Below the pieces are notes generated by a model. The model did no database searches and was not told the origin of the DNA. It saw nothing but the letters and a program-made list of their open reading frames with translations. A stretch of 64,000 nt of DNA from Voacanga thouarsii (taxonomy: Eukaryota; Streptophyta; Magnoliopsida; Gentianales; Apocynaceae), in the NCBI GenBank assembly GCA_026120185.1, contig JANUWF010003377.1:1003001-1067000 (forward strand), given 5' to 3'. The position numbers and the translations under genes were made by a program. Of the stretch, positions 1 to 10,013 are shown one piece after another; positions within the stretch are counted from its first letter, which is position 1; each line of letters begins with the position of its first letter.

Positions 1-1299
1 TAAGCAATCACTATAACATGCTCACTACGAAATAAGGTAACATTGTAGATCTAACACATAGGCATATTCTAAACATAATGTACACTATTCACTTCACTTT
101 TCTAACTCCTTAGAAAAGGTCTCGGATTACCTCTTGTTTGTGTGAACTGAAGAAGAATGAAAAGGTGACTTTTTTGTGACATTGTTTTGGATCCGGTTGA
201 GAGAAGTAACGAGGCTCGTCCCAAAAGGTAGGGGTTTGTGCGTTTGCAAGGGGAAGGGATCAAGATCCATGCTCGGTTTAGAGAAGAAAATAGAGAAGAA
301 ATATGCTTTGTTGAAGGCTAAGAATTTCAGTCTTTGGAAGGGGGAAAACGTGAGTAAGTTGTGTAGTGTCGTTTGGTGTCAAGAAAATGATCAACTAATG
401 ACCAATAAATGACCAAAGTTTGGTCTTTCTTTGGTGCCATTTTGTGAGTGAGCAATAGATGAAACAAAATGACCAATTGGGGATCAAGCAAAAGGCCGAA
501 AATGAGAGAGCTTGAGAAGATGTGTGGTTTGTGTGTGTGTGAGAATGTGTTGGGCGAAAATGAGAGCACTCTAGGTTGTGTTTCGGTTTTGGTATAGTCT
601 AGGTTGGCTAAGATTTTCTTGAAATGATAGGATAAAGATATGGCAAATATTTGATAGAGATATGATAATGATTTGATAAATAACTTCCATTATCTCTACA
701 TTTATCTAGTAATTAGGATAAAATATCATAATTAATTTTAATAAATGAAAATAGAGTAATAAATCCCCTAGTAGTTGGCTAGGGTAAAAATCCTAAGAAA
801 TAACGTAATTTAGATATTTTAAATTACTTTAAACAATTGAAATAATTAAGAGATAAATGTATATAAATAAAAATCTGATTTCATATATTTAACATTAGAC
901 ATTATCTTTAAAAGATAGTAATAAAATAAAATTTCCAATTTGATACAATTAATTTAAATTCAAACTCTTAAAGAAGGTAATAAGGAAAATAATATTATTA
1001 GTTTAAAGATATTGGGAGATATTATCTAAAAACCAAGAGATAGAGTTTTTGTTGAGCCAAACTACCTCCATAAATGGCGGCACTCAAGCTGCTATTTTCC
1101 AGAAAATTACCTCCATAGAAGATTAAATAAGTCTCAATAAAGATAAATAAGCAATTTCCAAAAGATAAAATCTCTATTTTTTATTTTTATAACCTAGAAT
1201 TCAAAAACAGAATTGGAAAAGCCCTATCCTTAAAAGGTGATAGCTGGAATTTTTTCCTAACTTTCATTTTTTCGAAATTCAAGAAAAAAAAAAGGTATA

Positions 1300-1301
<2 letters not shown>
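1..1301. other. AT-rich intergenic DNA, no gene seen
   Basis: No reading frame here looks like a protein family. The sequence is AT-rich with many stops. Short open frames around 176-570 on both strands have no recognisable domain and overlap each other. It may be old LTR or intergenic debris, but I see no terminal repeats or target-site duplication. Confidence 0.5.

Positions 1302-1347
<46 letters not shown>
1302..1347. repeat. (TA)n microsatellite
   Basis: An uninterrupted TA dinucleotide run of about 46 bases. The 64-codon minus-strand open frame that crosses it is only a YI repeat caused by the run. Confidence 0.95.
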
Positions 1348-1350
<3 letters not shown>

Positions 1351-1554
1351 TTATAGAATTCAGATTATAAGTGCTAATCATTTTTCTTGTGTAGATAATA
1401 CTTATATTTAGAAGATATTTATAACTTCAAAAGTAAAGGATAATTTTTCTAGTTTTATCACTTTGATTCCAAGATAAATACTCTCCAAAATCTTAGGAGA
1501 TAAACTCTAAAGAGGTGGCTAACAGGGAATTTCAGCCAAAAGGAAGGAAAATGG

Positions 1555-1650
1555 GAATAAAAAATATTTAGGAAGAGTTAGGATTTAAACTCAGGTCACC
1601 AAAGAATAATCCCCAAGTAATAACTACTAAACCACAATAACTCTTCTGTC
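1555..1650 (-). mobile_element. tRNA-derived SINE-like fragment
   Basis: Read on the minus strand, a box-A-like TTGTGGTTTAGTAGT (1623-1637) is followed about 30 bases later by a box-B-like GAGTTTAAATCC (1581-1592). The stretch before and through box B (CTTTGGTGACC then GAGTT and AATCCTA) matches the tRNA-like stretch in the Tekay LTRs at 45953-45978 and 53728-53753. That suggests one repeat family with a Pol III-type internal promoter. No full-length ends or poly-A tail were identified. Confidence 0.4.
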
Positions 1651-2010
1651 CATAAAAAATGATTCCAAAAAAAAATACTTCAAGCCTTATAATTTAAACA
1701 AATTAACTTTAAAAAATTAAAATATTATGAAAAAAATAATTAATATAACAGAAAAAAAATTAGTTGCTCGGGCCCTTTACCTAGTAGTATTTAAAAAGGT
1801 ATTAATACAAACTATATGTCATGTTATCATGAATGACACATAATTTAATAAAATATAATATAATAAAAATTATAAAATAAAGAACAATTTTATGACCAAT
1901 CTATACACAAAAATAAATTTTCAAAATCACAATTACAAATTATAATTAGATAACAAAACAGTCAATTTTCAATCTTTTACAACTTTATTTGAATGGAGAA
2001 AGCCAATGCC
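1651..2010. other. AT-rich intergenic DNA, nothing recognised
   Basis: Low-complexity A/T-rich sequence with homopolymer A runs. No coding signal, inverted repeat or tandem repeat was seen. Confidence 0.5.
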
Positions 2011-2011
2011 A

Positions 2012-2085
2012 TAAGATCTTTATTAGAGGAATGGTTAGCATTCTAGACTTCCATTGCGGGAGACTAAGGCTCAACTCCTGCAACT
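2012..2085 (+). mobile_element. tRNA-related SINE-like fragment
   Basis: A box-A-like segment, ATGGTTAGCATTCTAGACTT (around 2031-2050), resembles the D-arm to anticodon part of plant tRNA-Gln (TGGTTAGCACTCTGGACT). A box-B-like GGCTCAACTCC follows at 2068-2078. The acceptor stems do not pair, so it is not a functional tRNA gene and is more likely a tRNA-derived repeat. Confidence 0.4.
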
Positions 2086-2132
2086 GCTATCTTCTTCCAT
2101 TTTTTAAGGCCTATTAGAAAAGCACGAGTCGA

Positions 2133-2548
2133 CCCACTGGCCGAGCACTAGACCAGTATTGGTCAACCTCTGTTGCTAACTTAGATAGCTCTAGCCCAGG
2201 TGAGAGCTTAGCCTAGTCCACCGATTGGCTGAATGCTAGACTAGTTTGGGTCAACCAGGCTGCTAACTCAGATAGCTCTAGCCCAGGTGATGTCTTGGCC
2301 CAATCTATTGGCGGGACCTACTGGCCCATTGACGGGCCAACCCACTAGTCGAGCACTAGACCAGTATGGGTCAACCTCTGCTGCTAACTCAGATAGCTCT
2401 AGCCCAGGTGAGAGCTTGGCCTCGTTCGCCGATTGGTTGAGTGCTAGACCAGTATGTGTCAGCCAGGCTACTAACTTAGATAGCTTCAGCCCAGGTGATG
2501 GCTTGGCGCAATCTATTGGCGTCACCTACTGGCCCATTGACGAGCTGA
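2133..2548. repeat. GC-rich 208-bp tandem repeat, two copies
   Basis: Two tandem units of 208 bp (2133-2340 and 2341-2548) start at CCCACTGG/CCCACTAG. Each contains two half-units: the motif CTAGCCCAGG recurs at about 2191, 2278, 2399 and 2486, spaced 87, 121 and 87. The block is much richer in G+C than its flanks. It gives short open frames on both strands (2287-2565 plus, 2268-2525 minus), but their peptides follow the repeat and show no known domain. It looks like a minisatellite or a fragment of a satellite higher-order repeat. Confidence 0.8.
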
Positions 2549-2585
2549 CCTTGTGCTTGCTCTAGTGTATACAGTGACAAATCTT

Positions 2586-2588
<3 letters not shown>

Positions 2589-2627
<39 letters not shown>
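2589..2627. repeat. (AT)n microsatellite
   Basis: A pure AT dinucleotide run of about 39 bases just downstream of the GC-rich tandem repeat. Confidence 0.95.
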
Positions 2628-2630
<3 letters not shown>

Positions 2631-2876
2631 AAATTACAATAATAAAATAAAAATATAATAACTCAAAAAGAAAAATAGAGACGTAATACACTTTTTTTTT
2701 GTTATAAAATTCGAAATACTTATATATATTTGCCAAATCAAAGAACTATGATCATAAATTTGTTTTGAATTAATTAAATCATTTACTATATATATAAATT
2801 CTACACCGCGCGTTCAACTAATATGTGTAAAAAATTTAATCTTAACATATAAATATATATCAAAGTAGTGGCTTTG

Positions 2877-3806
2877 ATACCATGTAAGGGTGGCAATCGT
2901 GTCGTGTTCGGGTTGGCAGGTCGTGTCAACTTGAGATAAGTACACTCAACAAGCCAACCCGAACACGACCCGTTTAATAAACGTGTCGTGTCGTGTCAAC
3001 CCGTTTATTCTCGTGTCGTGTTCGTGTTATAAAACGGGTTGACACGATTAGACACAAAAATTAAATAGATAATTATTAAATCCGTCAATCCGAATACTTA
3101 CTAAACCTACCAATCTGTGCACCATTACACAAAAAATTTTACAAAATTAAATCAAATCATATAAAATTAAAAAAACTAATAAAACAACCCATAAAGTCAT
3201 AAAAACCCAATAAAATAACAAACTATCCCACTCAATATTTAGAGATCTTAATAAATTCATAAGATTTAATCTTAAAAATCTGAACAAATGTAGTTTTGCA
3301 ATAAAATTGGATTGTTCAAAAAATTATTTTATCTAACTAAAAGTCATTGTAATAATAATATTATTATAAACACTAAATAATAATTAATTAAGAATGATTC
3401 ATTTACTATATATCAAGTAAATGGCTGCATTAACATCATTTATTTTTCTTAAGAGGTCTCATATAATTAAATAAAATAGACACACAAACAATACAATTAA
3501 TTCATATAATAAAATTTAATTCAATTAATTCATGTAAAAATTAAATTATCTAATTTTTTTATAGTGAAATTTGTAGGGTATTACAAAAAGTATTAAATAT
3601 AAATATTAAAAAAAGTTAAATGGGTTCACGGGTTGAAACGGGTTAAAACGGGTTGAACCCGTTTATGACCTGTACACATTTAAAGTTAAATGGGTCGACC
3701 TGTTTCGATCCGAATCCGCGAAACCCCAACCCTAACCCGCTATAACCGTGTCATTTTCGTATCGTGTTGACGTATCGTGTTCAATATTGCCACATCTAAT
3801 ACCATG
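2877..3806. mobile_element. Non-autonomous hAT-type element, 914 bp, with 8-bp TSD
   Basis: A perfect 8-bp target-site duplication, ATACCATG, flanks the element at 2877-2884 and 3799-3806. The element (2885-3798) starts TAAGGGTGGCAA and ends TTGCCACATCTA, an imperfect 12-bp terminal inverted repeat (9/12). The 8-bp TSD and GTGGCAA-type ends are typical of hAT transposons. Subterminal regions are packed with CGTGTCGTGTT-type motifs on the left and AACGGGTT/GAACCC and CGTATCGTGTT motifs on the right, as expected for transposase-binding repeats. The AT-rich interior has no transposase frame, so movement would need a transposase supplied in trans. Confidence 0.9.
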
Positions 3807-4158
3807 CATCCAACAAATGGTAGGGGCATGCCCATTGTGTAAAGATTCAAAAATTTGTTGGGGGAGGTGAGTCCAGACTAATAGGATTTTGAAAATCATT
3901 GCAGTCTTGTACAATTTTGTTATACGTGTCAATGACATCAAATATTGTAAAAATTTCAATTGATGTTTGTACATTTCTACGGATGAGGTTTTGGTGTCTT
4001 GCTTGTCACTGCATAGCATATTGCTTGATTCTAACTTTTTGGAATTTGTAGTGTTTGATTAGCCATTTGTGCCTAGTTCTTTTCATTCCATTATGACATT
4101 CTTACCAAACTATAATGGCAGACCGCAGACAGTTCATTTACTTCCACCTTATATTTAG
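3807..4158. other. Intergenic, no gene seen
   Basis: No supported coding sequence. A minus-strand open frame of 95 codons (3732-4019) crosses the right end of the hAT element and has no recognisable domain, so I treat it as chance. Confidence 0.5.
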
Positions 4159-4427
4159 TATTCTTTCGTTTCATAATATAAATCGTTTGACTTAATTTCA
4201 CACATATTAAAATTTTTAAAAACATGGTGATTTTATATTTTTTTTCCTAAAACATCCTTATTTAAATATTTCGGAAACAAGAGAAGAGATGAGAGAGAAA
4301 GAAAATAATAAATAAGAACAAAAATGTAAAAGCCGCTTCAAATCCTTCTTGAAAAATCCCCAATGACTTATAATTTGAGATAACAAAAGTAACTCCAAAC
4401 GATTTATATTATGGGACGGAGGGAATA
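4159..4427. mobile_element. Stowaway-like MITE, 265 bp
   Basis: The element (4161-4425) is flanked by TA dinucleotides (4159-4160 and 4426-4427), the usual Tc1/mariner target duplication. Its left end TTCTTTCGTTTCATAATATA and the reverse complement of its right end (TTCCCTCCGTCCCATAATAT) agree apart from a few transitions and stay paired through the following AAATCGTTTG. The CCCTCCGTCCCATAATATAA signature is the familiar plant Stowaway terminal repeat. There is no internal coding capacity. Confidence 0.85.
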
Positions 4428-5120
4428 TTTGAAACTTACCAAGTTCATTATTGTTAGAGTATCGTGTCCTGAAGCATGCTTGGCAAAAAGGGATGCTATA
4501 AGATGCGCAAGTTGTGCAAAACATTGTACATGGTACACAAAAGATTGTCTTAGCAAATTTGAAACATTGTGAGTGAAATGTTAGAAACCAAAGGTATGCA
4601 ATTCGAGGAGATCATGAAAAGGCTTCAGAAAGGCTACAAACCAAGCTTATGCAGCGGTGGAAAATGGCAAAAGAAAGGAAAAGCAATTGAAGTTGTATGA
4701 GAATGTCTTAGTTATCTGTGTAATTGTTGTTAGGCAAGTATGTGGATAGTTTAGGTGTAATTGAATTAGTTTTACAGATTCAAGTAGTTATATACTTGAG
4801 GTGTGATAATAAGAGCTAGTTTATCAGGCTATATAATTTTTAACTAGAGAGTTGAGCTAAAGATACTGCCATGAAAATAACCTAACAAGAGTTATAGACA
4901 TCCATTGTGCACAACCACTCGTTCCAAAATTCCGAAAACCAAACAGGGCCTTCGGCGGTTCTCTGTGTGAGAATTCATCAATTGTTCACAAAATTCTGCA
5001 ATTCTTTTCCTAAAAGGCGAGACTAAGTTCATTCTCCACAGAGAAATTTGAAATTTCTACTACGACCCAATAGATAAATTTTGAGGGGTTCTCTGGCTGC
5101 TTTAATCAATTGTTGGGGAG
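4428..5120. other. Upstream region of the PPR gene
   Basis: Non-coding sequence between the MITE and the PPR gene. No domain-bearing frame was found. It should contain the distal promoter of the PPR gene, but I see no confident element other than the TATA motif described next. Confidence 0.4.
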
Positions 5121-5128
5121 TATAAAAG
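5121..5128 (+). promoter_or_regulatory. TATA-like box of the PPR gene
   Basis: TATAAAAG lies 32 bases before the PPR start codon at 5160. If used, it implies a very short 5' leader, so transcription could also begin further upstream at a TATA-less site. Confidence 0.4.
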
Positions 5129-5159
5129 GAAAAATGCCCTCGTTTTTTTCTGGGAGAAG

Positions 5160-7226
5160 ATGACGATGAAGAGAAATGTTTCTTCTTTTCCTATGGGTTT
5201 GAGGGCATTCGTTTTTCCCGGTGGCACAGCAGCAGCAACAACAACTAGAGGTATTTCCTTCCAATTTTGGTATAGTTCTTCTGCCCACTCCCATTCTGCT
5301 TCAGATGATTGTGATAGGCCTTCCAAACGAATAATCAAACGGGGGTTTGCTAATGAAATTAGTAATTTGGAAGATGCTCTTTGCTTGTACAATGCCATGG
5401 TGAGGATGAGGCCTCTGCCTTATCTTATCCATTTTAATGAATTGCTCCGCCGTCTTACTAAATTGAAGCTCCATTCCGCTGTTATTTCTCATTCTAAACA
5501 CATGCGCTGCTTACAAATTCCTGTGAATGTGGTTACCTTGAATTTGGCCATTAACAGCTTTTGTCTCGTGAATCGTGTTGATTTTGGGCTCTCTATCTTC
5601 GGAACCTTCTTCAAGGGTGGTTATGTTCCAAATGTGATCACGTTTGCCATTTTACTCAAAGGACTCTTCGCTGCAAATAGAATTCCCGAAGCCCAAGAAC
5701 TATTCAGGAAGATAATTATTGAAAAACTATGTGAACCCAATGTCGTTATGTATGGGACAGTAATCCATGGGCTCTGCAAGGCAGGAAACACCCACAATGC
5801 TGTTCAATTCCTCAGAGTAATGGAAAGAGGAATATGCAAGCCTGATACTATTGTGTACAACACTATCATTGACAGTCTCTGCAAGGACAAACTGGTTGAT
5901 AAAGCTCTTTGTTTGTTATTTGAAATGATTGAAAAGGGCATAGCTCCAGATGTTGTCACTTATAGTTGTTTGATCCATGGCCTTTGTCTTTTAGGCAAAT
6001 GGGAGGCAGTCAAAAAGCTCTTCAATGAAATGGTGCAATACAAAGTTTTTCCGAATGCTGTTACATTCAATATAGTGGTTGATGCTCTATGTAAAGAAGG
6101 AAAGGCCAAAGATGCAGAGCATCTGCTTCAAGTCATGATTGAAAGAGGTGACAATCCTACTGAGGTCACTTATAATTCGTTAACGGATGGATATTGTTTG
6201 CAGGGCCGAATGGAGGAGGCAAGGAGAGTTTTTGATACCATGATTGCTGCAGGCCTAGCTCCCGATAACCATAGTTACAACATATTGATCAATGGATATT
6301 GCAAGATAAAAATGATAGACGAGGCCATACACCTCTTCCGAGAGATGCCAAAGAAAGGTTTAACCGTGACTGAGGTTACATATAGTACGTTAATGGATGG
6401 ATATTGTTTGCAGGGCCAAATGGAGGAAGCAAGGAGAGTTTTTGATACCATGATTGCTGCAGGCCTAGCTCCCGGTGACCATAGCTACAGCATATTGATA
6501 AATGGATATTGCAAGATAAAAAAGATAGATGAGGCCATGCGCCTCTTCCGAGAGATGCCAAAGAAAGGTTTCACTCGAACCGCTGCAATTTACAATCCAA
6601 TCATGCAAGGATTGTATCGCGTTGGAAAGCTGGCTGATGCATCTGAAATATTTAAAGAGATGCAAGAAGCTGGTCAAAAGCCCTCTTTCCACTCCTACTG
6701 CATTATGCTGGATGGTTTATCAAAAAATGGACGTACTGATGAGGCTTTGGAATTTTTACACTGCCTGGAAAGCACCGGTGCAGATCTTCACATTTCTATG
6801 TACAACATCGCTCTTGATGGACTATGGAAATCCGGGAATCTCGATACTGCTTATAGTCTTTTCAATAGTCTTAATATTAAAGGGTTGCATGCTGATGTTG
6901 CAACATACAATACGATGATAAAGGGTTTCTGTGCACAAGGTTTGTTGGAGGAGGCTAAAGGGGTTCTTTTGGATATGGAAAATAGCAGTTGTTTGCCAAA
7001 CAGCATCACATACAATCTCATTTTTCAAGGATGTCTTACAAAAGGTAAATATAGTGATGCTAGGATACATCTTGAGGAAATGCTTGGCAAAGGTTTCACG
7101 CCAGATCCACGCACATTCTCAAAACTGCCAGATTTTATTCCAGAGAAAGAGAACGATCCTGATGTTCAAGAGATGATTCGGATATTTTACCCAAAACTAA
7201 GTCCATCTGCTTCTACAAAGGAATGA
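5160..7226 (+). CDS. P-class pentatricopeptide repeat protein, Rf-like, probably organelle-targeted
   Basis: Intact intronless frame of 688 codons. PPR proteins bind single-stranded organellar RNA and guide its processing, stability or translation. The first ~50 residues are rich in Ser, Ala, Arg and Thr with few acidic residues, like a mitochondrial or plastid transit peptide. About sixteen P-type motifs run from roughly residue 88 to 649; most are exactly 35 residues with the pattern V-x-T-Y-N...GxCK...A...F..M...G..P. The C-terminal 39 residues form a non-repeat tail with no E, DYW or SMR domain, so a P-class factor, not an editing factor. Motif style (YNILINGYCK, MERG, MIEKG) recalls the Restorer-of-fertility-like group. 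Residues 335-404 and 405-474 are a recent duplication of a two-motif unit. The first ATG (5160) is chosen because the transit-like region starts there; a second Met lies two codons later. Target RNA unknown. Confidence 0.93.
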   Translation: MTMKRNVSSFPMGLRAFVFPGGTAAATTTRGISFQFWYSSSAHSHSASDDCDRPSKRIIKRGFANEISNLEDALCLYNAMVRMRPLPYLIHFNELLRRLTKLKLHSAVISHSKHMRCLQIPVNVVTLNLAINSFCLVNRVDFGLSIFGTFFKGGYVPNVITFAILLKGLFAANRIPEAQELFRKIIIEKLCEPNVVMYGTVIHGLCKAGNTHNAVQFLRVMERGICKPDTIVYNTIIDSLCKDKLVDKALCLLFEMIEKGIAPDVVTYSCLIHGLCLLGKWEAVKKLFNEMVQYKVFPNAVTFNIVVDALCKEGKAKDAEHLLQVMIERGDNPTEVTYNSLTDGYCLQGRMEEARRVFDTMIAAGLAPDNHSYNILINGYCKIKMIDEAIHLFREMPKKGLTVTEVTYSTLMDGYCLQGQMEEARRVFDTMIAAGLAPGDHSYSILINGYCKIKKIDEAMRLFREMPKKGFTRTAAIYNPIMQGLYRVGKLADASEIFKEMQEAGQKPSFHSYCIMLDGLSKNGRTDEALEFLHCLESTGADLHISMYNIALDGLWKSGNLDTAYSLFNSLNIKGLHADVATYNTMIKGFCAQGLLEEAKGVLLDMENSSCLPNSITYNLIFQGCLTKGKYSDARIHLEEMLGKGFTPDPRTFSKLPDFIPEKENDPDVQEMIRIFYPKLSPSASTKE
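6162..6581 (+). repeat. 210-bp in-frame tandem duplication inside the PPR gene
   Basis: Two near-identical 210-bp segments (6162-6371 and 6372-6581) each encode two complete 35-residue PPR motifs. The landmark GATGGATATTGTTTGCAGGG recurs exactly 210 bases apart. Because the unit is a multiple of 105 bp, the frame and the superhelix register are preserved. Confidence 0.9.
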
Positions 7227-8285
7227 TGACGGATGTTGCTGCCATAAAACAAGGATTTTGCGGTCATATGCAGTCAGTGATCTGCTTGTTTGCACTGCAG
7301 TTTTGTTGAATATCAATATCTTGGGGCCTTATCTTGTTGATGTTACAGGTGAGTTCCGCCACATAGTTCTTAGATGCTTCTGCAAACATATACTCAAAAA
7401 AGCAATACATTTTTCATTCATTCTATTTTCTTGTATGCATCAAAATTCATATTTGTTTAGCATTTTTGTTCCTATTCACAATATTGAAACCCTATAATTT
7501 CTAAATTATATTATGCCAAGTCTCTTTTTCTTATAGGTATTTGACTTTTACATGAGATATTTGTCCTTGATTAAGACAAGTTACATAGTTTCTGAACTAG
7601 ACTCTTTAGCTGTTCTCATATGATGTCTTCAAAGATTTTTGTCTAGTAATGAATAATGATCATAAATCTCCAAAATAGAGATTTAAATCTCACTTTGCTA
7701 ATATATCAAGAAGTTCAAACATGCTCCTATCCTAATGAGGCATCTCCCACTTTTCTGTCTTCCTTATAATGTGTTACAAATGGGTGATTGTGTACAACCA
7801 TGTAAATGTATAGTGTATAATAAAATCAAGATATTAAAAAATAATAATAATAAATAAAACTCTTTACTGCTTGGCATTACTTCAAAATCTGTGGTTGTCT
7901 GTTCTTACCCATATTAACATGAGTAACTTCTTTACTTCCTCTTGTTGGTCAATTTTCCAAAAGTGGTATTTAAGTCATGTAAAAGTTTTGTGCTGCTTCT
8001 GAAACTAAAGGAGAATAACAGTGCATCTAAGAGTAAGAAGTATTGAACAAGAAAAGGGAAAACTATGTATTAATGATTTTGGAAAAATTGCCTGTATAAA
8101 AATTTTTGACTTCAGTTTCTAATTTTGTCAGCTCAATAGTGCTAGTAACTTTTCCAATTGGAATATATAGCTTCTGGTGACATATAGTTTAGTTTTACAA
8201 ACTGATGGTAGAAGGCATGCATTGACTAGGTGCATGCTTCACAGTATTTTTGTGTCACCCGAAATGGAGAAAGGATTTATAAATT
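7227..8285. other. PPR 3' region and intergenic DNA
   Basis: Non-coding. A good splice-donor-like sequence, CAG|GTGAGT, occurs near 7347-7355, so the PPR transcript may contain a 3'UTR intron, as in some plant PPR genes. There is no recognisable protein frame. Short open frames (e.g. 7258-7497) show no domain. Confidence 0.4.
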
Positions 8286-8289
8286 GAAG

Positions 8290-9390
8290 GGACTAACCCA
8301 TTAATTTTTTTCTGTAATCAATGTCCCAATTCGTGCTAGACTACCAAGATATGAAAGAGTCTGGGCTTACATAAAAAATGGCCGCTTCATGGTGCAATTG
8401 ACCTATCACATGTACAAGATAGCCAAAGAAAAGTGGAGAATTTCAGCTAGGCTTTGTCGAATGCTGAAGAACAGAAATTCTGGGATGGCTTATAGAGGAC
8501 CAACGCATCACCAAAGGTTAGGATGTTTCTATGGAAGTCAAGCCAAAATATTCTACCTGATGCTGGAAATATATCTAGAAAAATTGCTGGTTTTCCTGGG
8601 CAATGTCAGTTCGGTGGCTCAAGATCAGAAGACCTCTACCAATGGTTAATGGACTGCTCTTTGGCAAGACAGGCATGGAGAAAAGCTGAATCCTGTTCGA
8701 ATCATTAGAATGGCTGCTTCTCGACATTGCTGCGCTCTTAAGGACCTGGTAGCGGTGCTTTCAGAAGAGTTGGACCAATACAAGCTTTCAGTTTTCTCCA
8801 TGGCTTTGCATCATTTGGAAGTTTAAAAATGATTTCATTTTCAGCCGAAAGTTGCAACATGCTGAAGAAAGCTAGGAGCCTCACGGATGAATATCACCAA
8901 CTGGCTGAATTTGCAGGTAATATTCATACATTCCAATCGACCGTGATGTTCAGCTCCCTAGCTTCCTCCTTTGGAAAGTGAATGTGGAAGGTTCACGGAA
9001 GGAGGATTCCATACCAGGACAGGCAATACTGGGACAGTGATAACTGCCATGGTCTAACAAGTTCATATGCTAATCACAGCTGAACATGCAGGCCAAAAAG
9101 AGCTGCTATCATGGAAGGAAGTGGCCTTGCAAAGTCTAAAAGTACTTGGACCAGTGGTACTCGAGGAAGATTCTTTAGGCCTGATCATCCTGCTTAACTC
9201 AAACGAAGAGGATTTATCTATAACATGCCATCTAAACCATTCCATCTTTAAGAATTAAGTAGTGAGCAGGGTTTGTCACCTCATTTTCAATATGTAGAAC
9301 ACTCCGGAAATTTGTCAGCAAACCTTGCAGCTAAGCATGCTTTAGGCATCACTGGCCAAGCAGTTTGTTGTCATGGTTACTAATCAAATC
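8290..9390 (+). mobile_element. L1-type LINE relic (ORF2 C-terminus: zinc-binding RT tail and RNase H remains)
   Basis: Broken frames resemble the end of plant L1 ORF2. Near 8375-8415 a segment like the RT tail appears (GRFMVQLTYHMY). At 8465-8560 comes FWDGL, a stop, then KVRMFLWKSSQNILP, matching the zf-RVT pattern FW..LW....P.K...F.W....NILP. At 8640-8680 DCSLARQAW matches the end of that domain (DCPLARQVW). Further on, 8970-9350 carries remnants of the RVT_3 RNase H domain (KVNVEGS-like, ending NLSANLAAKHALGI). Frameshifts and stops are frequent. No 5' part, poly-A tail or TSD was identified. Confidence 0.65.
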
Positions 9391-9861
9391 TTCCAACTTC
9401 CAGTGCAGATTATTAATGGGGTATTCATCCAATTCAAGGTGCAATGAGATTCTTGGATTTAGGCTTCAGTTTATATAAATGGCACTGCTACCAGGTACAC
9501 TATTAGTTTTCCCTTTTCTTTATTTATTTATTTTAGTATTCTTGTATTCATCCGAGTCTCTCTTTGTGTCTTCCTGAAGTTCCAAACAAAAAGAAAGACT
9601 ATACTTTTTTCCCTTTTTGTTATGCTACTTTCAATACAAAATCTAAGAAAGACTAGAGCATCACATCAACATTAATTTATCACAGCTGCTTGGCCCCCCT
9701 TGATATGGCCATGATAGGTAGCTGCCAACCGATTCGTCCCCGGATATGGCCGTAAAAGGATTTTTTTTTTTTTTTTTTCACATGACGGATGAAGGGTAAA
9801 AAGAGAGTAGCTCCACTCCATTCTGCAGTCGCAATCATAGAATAGGATGTGTGTGATAGTG
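9391..9861. other. Intergenic, no gene seen
   Basis: Non-coding DNA with a T-run at 9761-9778. Open frames on the minus strand (9680-9940) have no recognisable domain and probably reflect the upstream region of the truncated transporter gene on the plus strand. Confidence 0.4.
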
Positions 9862-9869
9862 TATATATA
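9862..9869 (+). promoter_or_regulatory. TATA-like box before the truncated MFS gene
   Basis: TATATATA lies about 145 bases before the ATG at 10014, a plausible distance for a promoter plus 5' leader. It suggests that the promoter and first exon of this gene were retained when the rest was lost. Confidence 0.35.
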
Positions 9870-10013
9870 ATGAGGCCACGTTGCTGTGGGGTGGTTCTAG
9901 TAGACGCAATTTTCACATCCAGTTTAGAGCCAAAAACCAAGAAACTCTAAGTTCTAGATCACGGTGAGCAGTGGTTTCCGGTGAGTTTTCTTAGCTTTCT
10001 TCATAGAATCCCA

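Noticed and set aside
1187..1381. Minus-strand frame across a (TA)n run with YIYI repeats
   Set aside because: Composition is purely due to the dinucleotide run; no start context or domain.
2012..2085. Functional tRNA gene
   Set aside because: The acceptor and T stems do not pair, so a SINE-like relic is more likely.
2268..2565. Overlapping frames on both strands in the GC-rich repeat (85 and 92 codons)
   Set aside because: The peptides follow the tandem repeat and show no known domain; open frames on both strands of a GC-rich repeat are expected.
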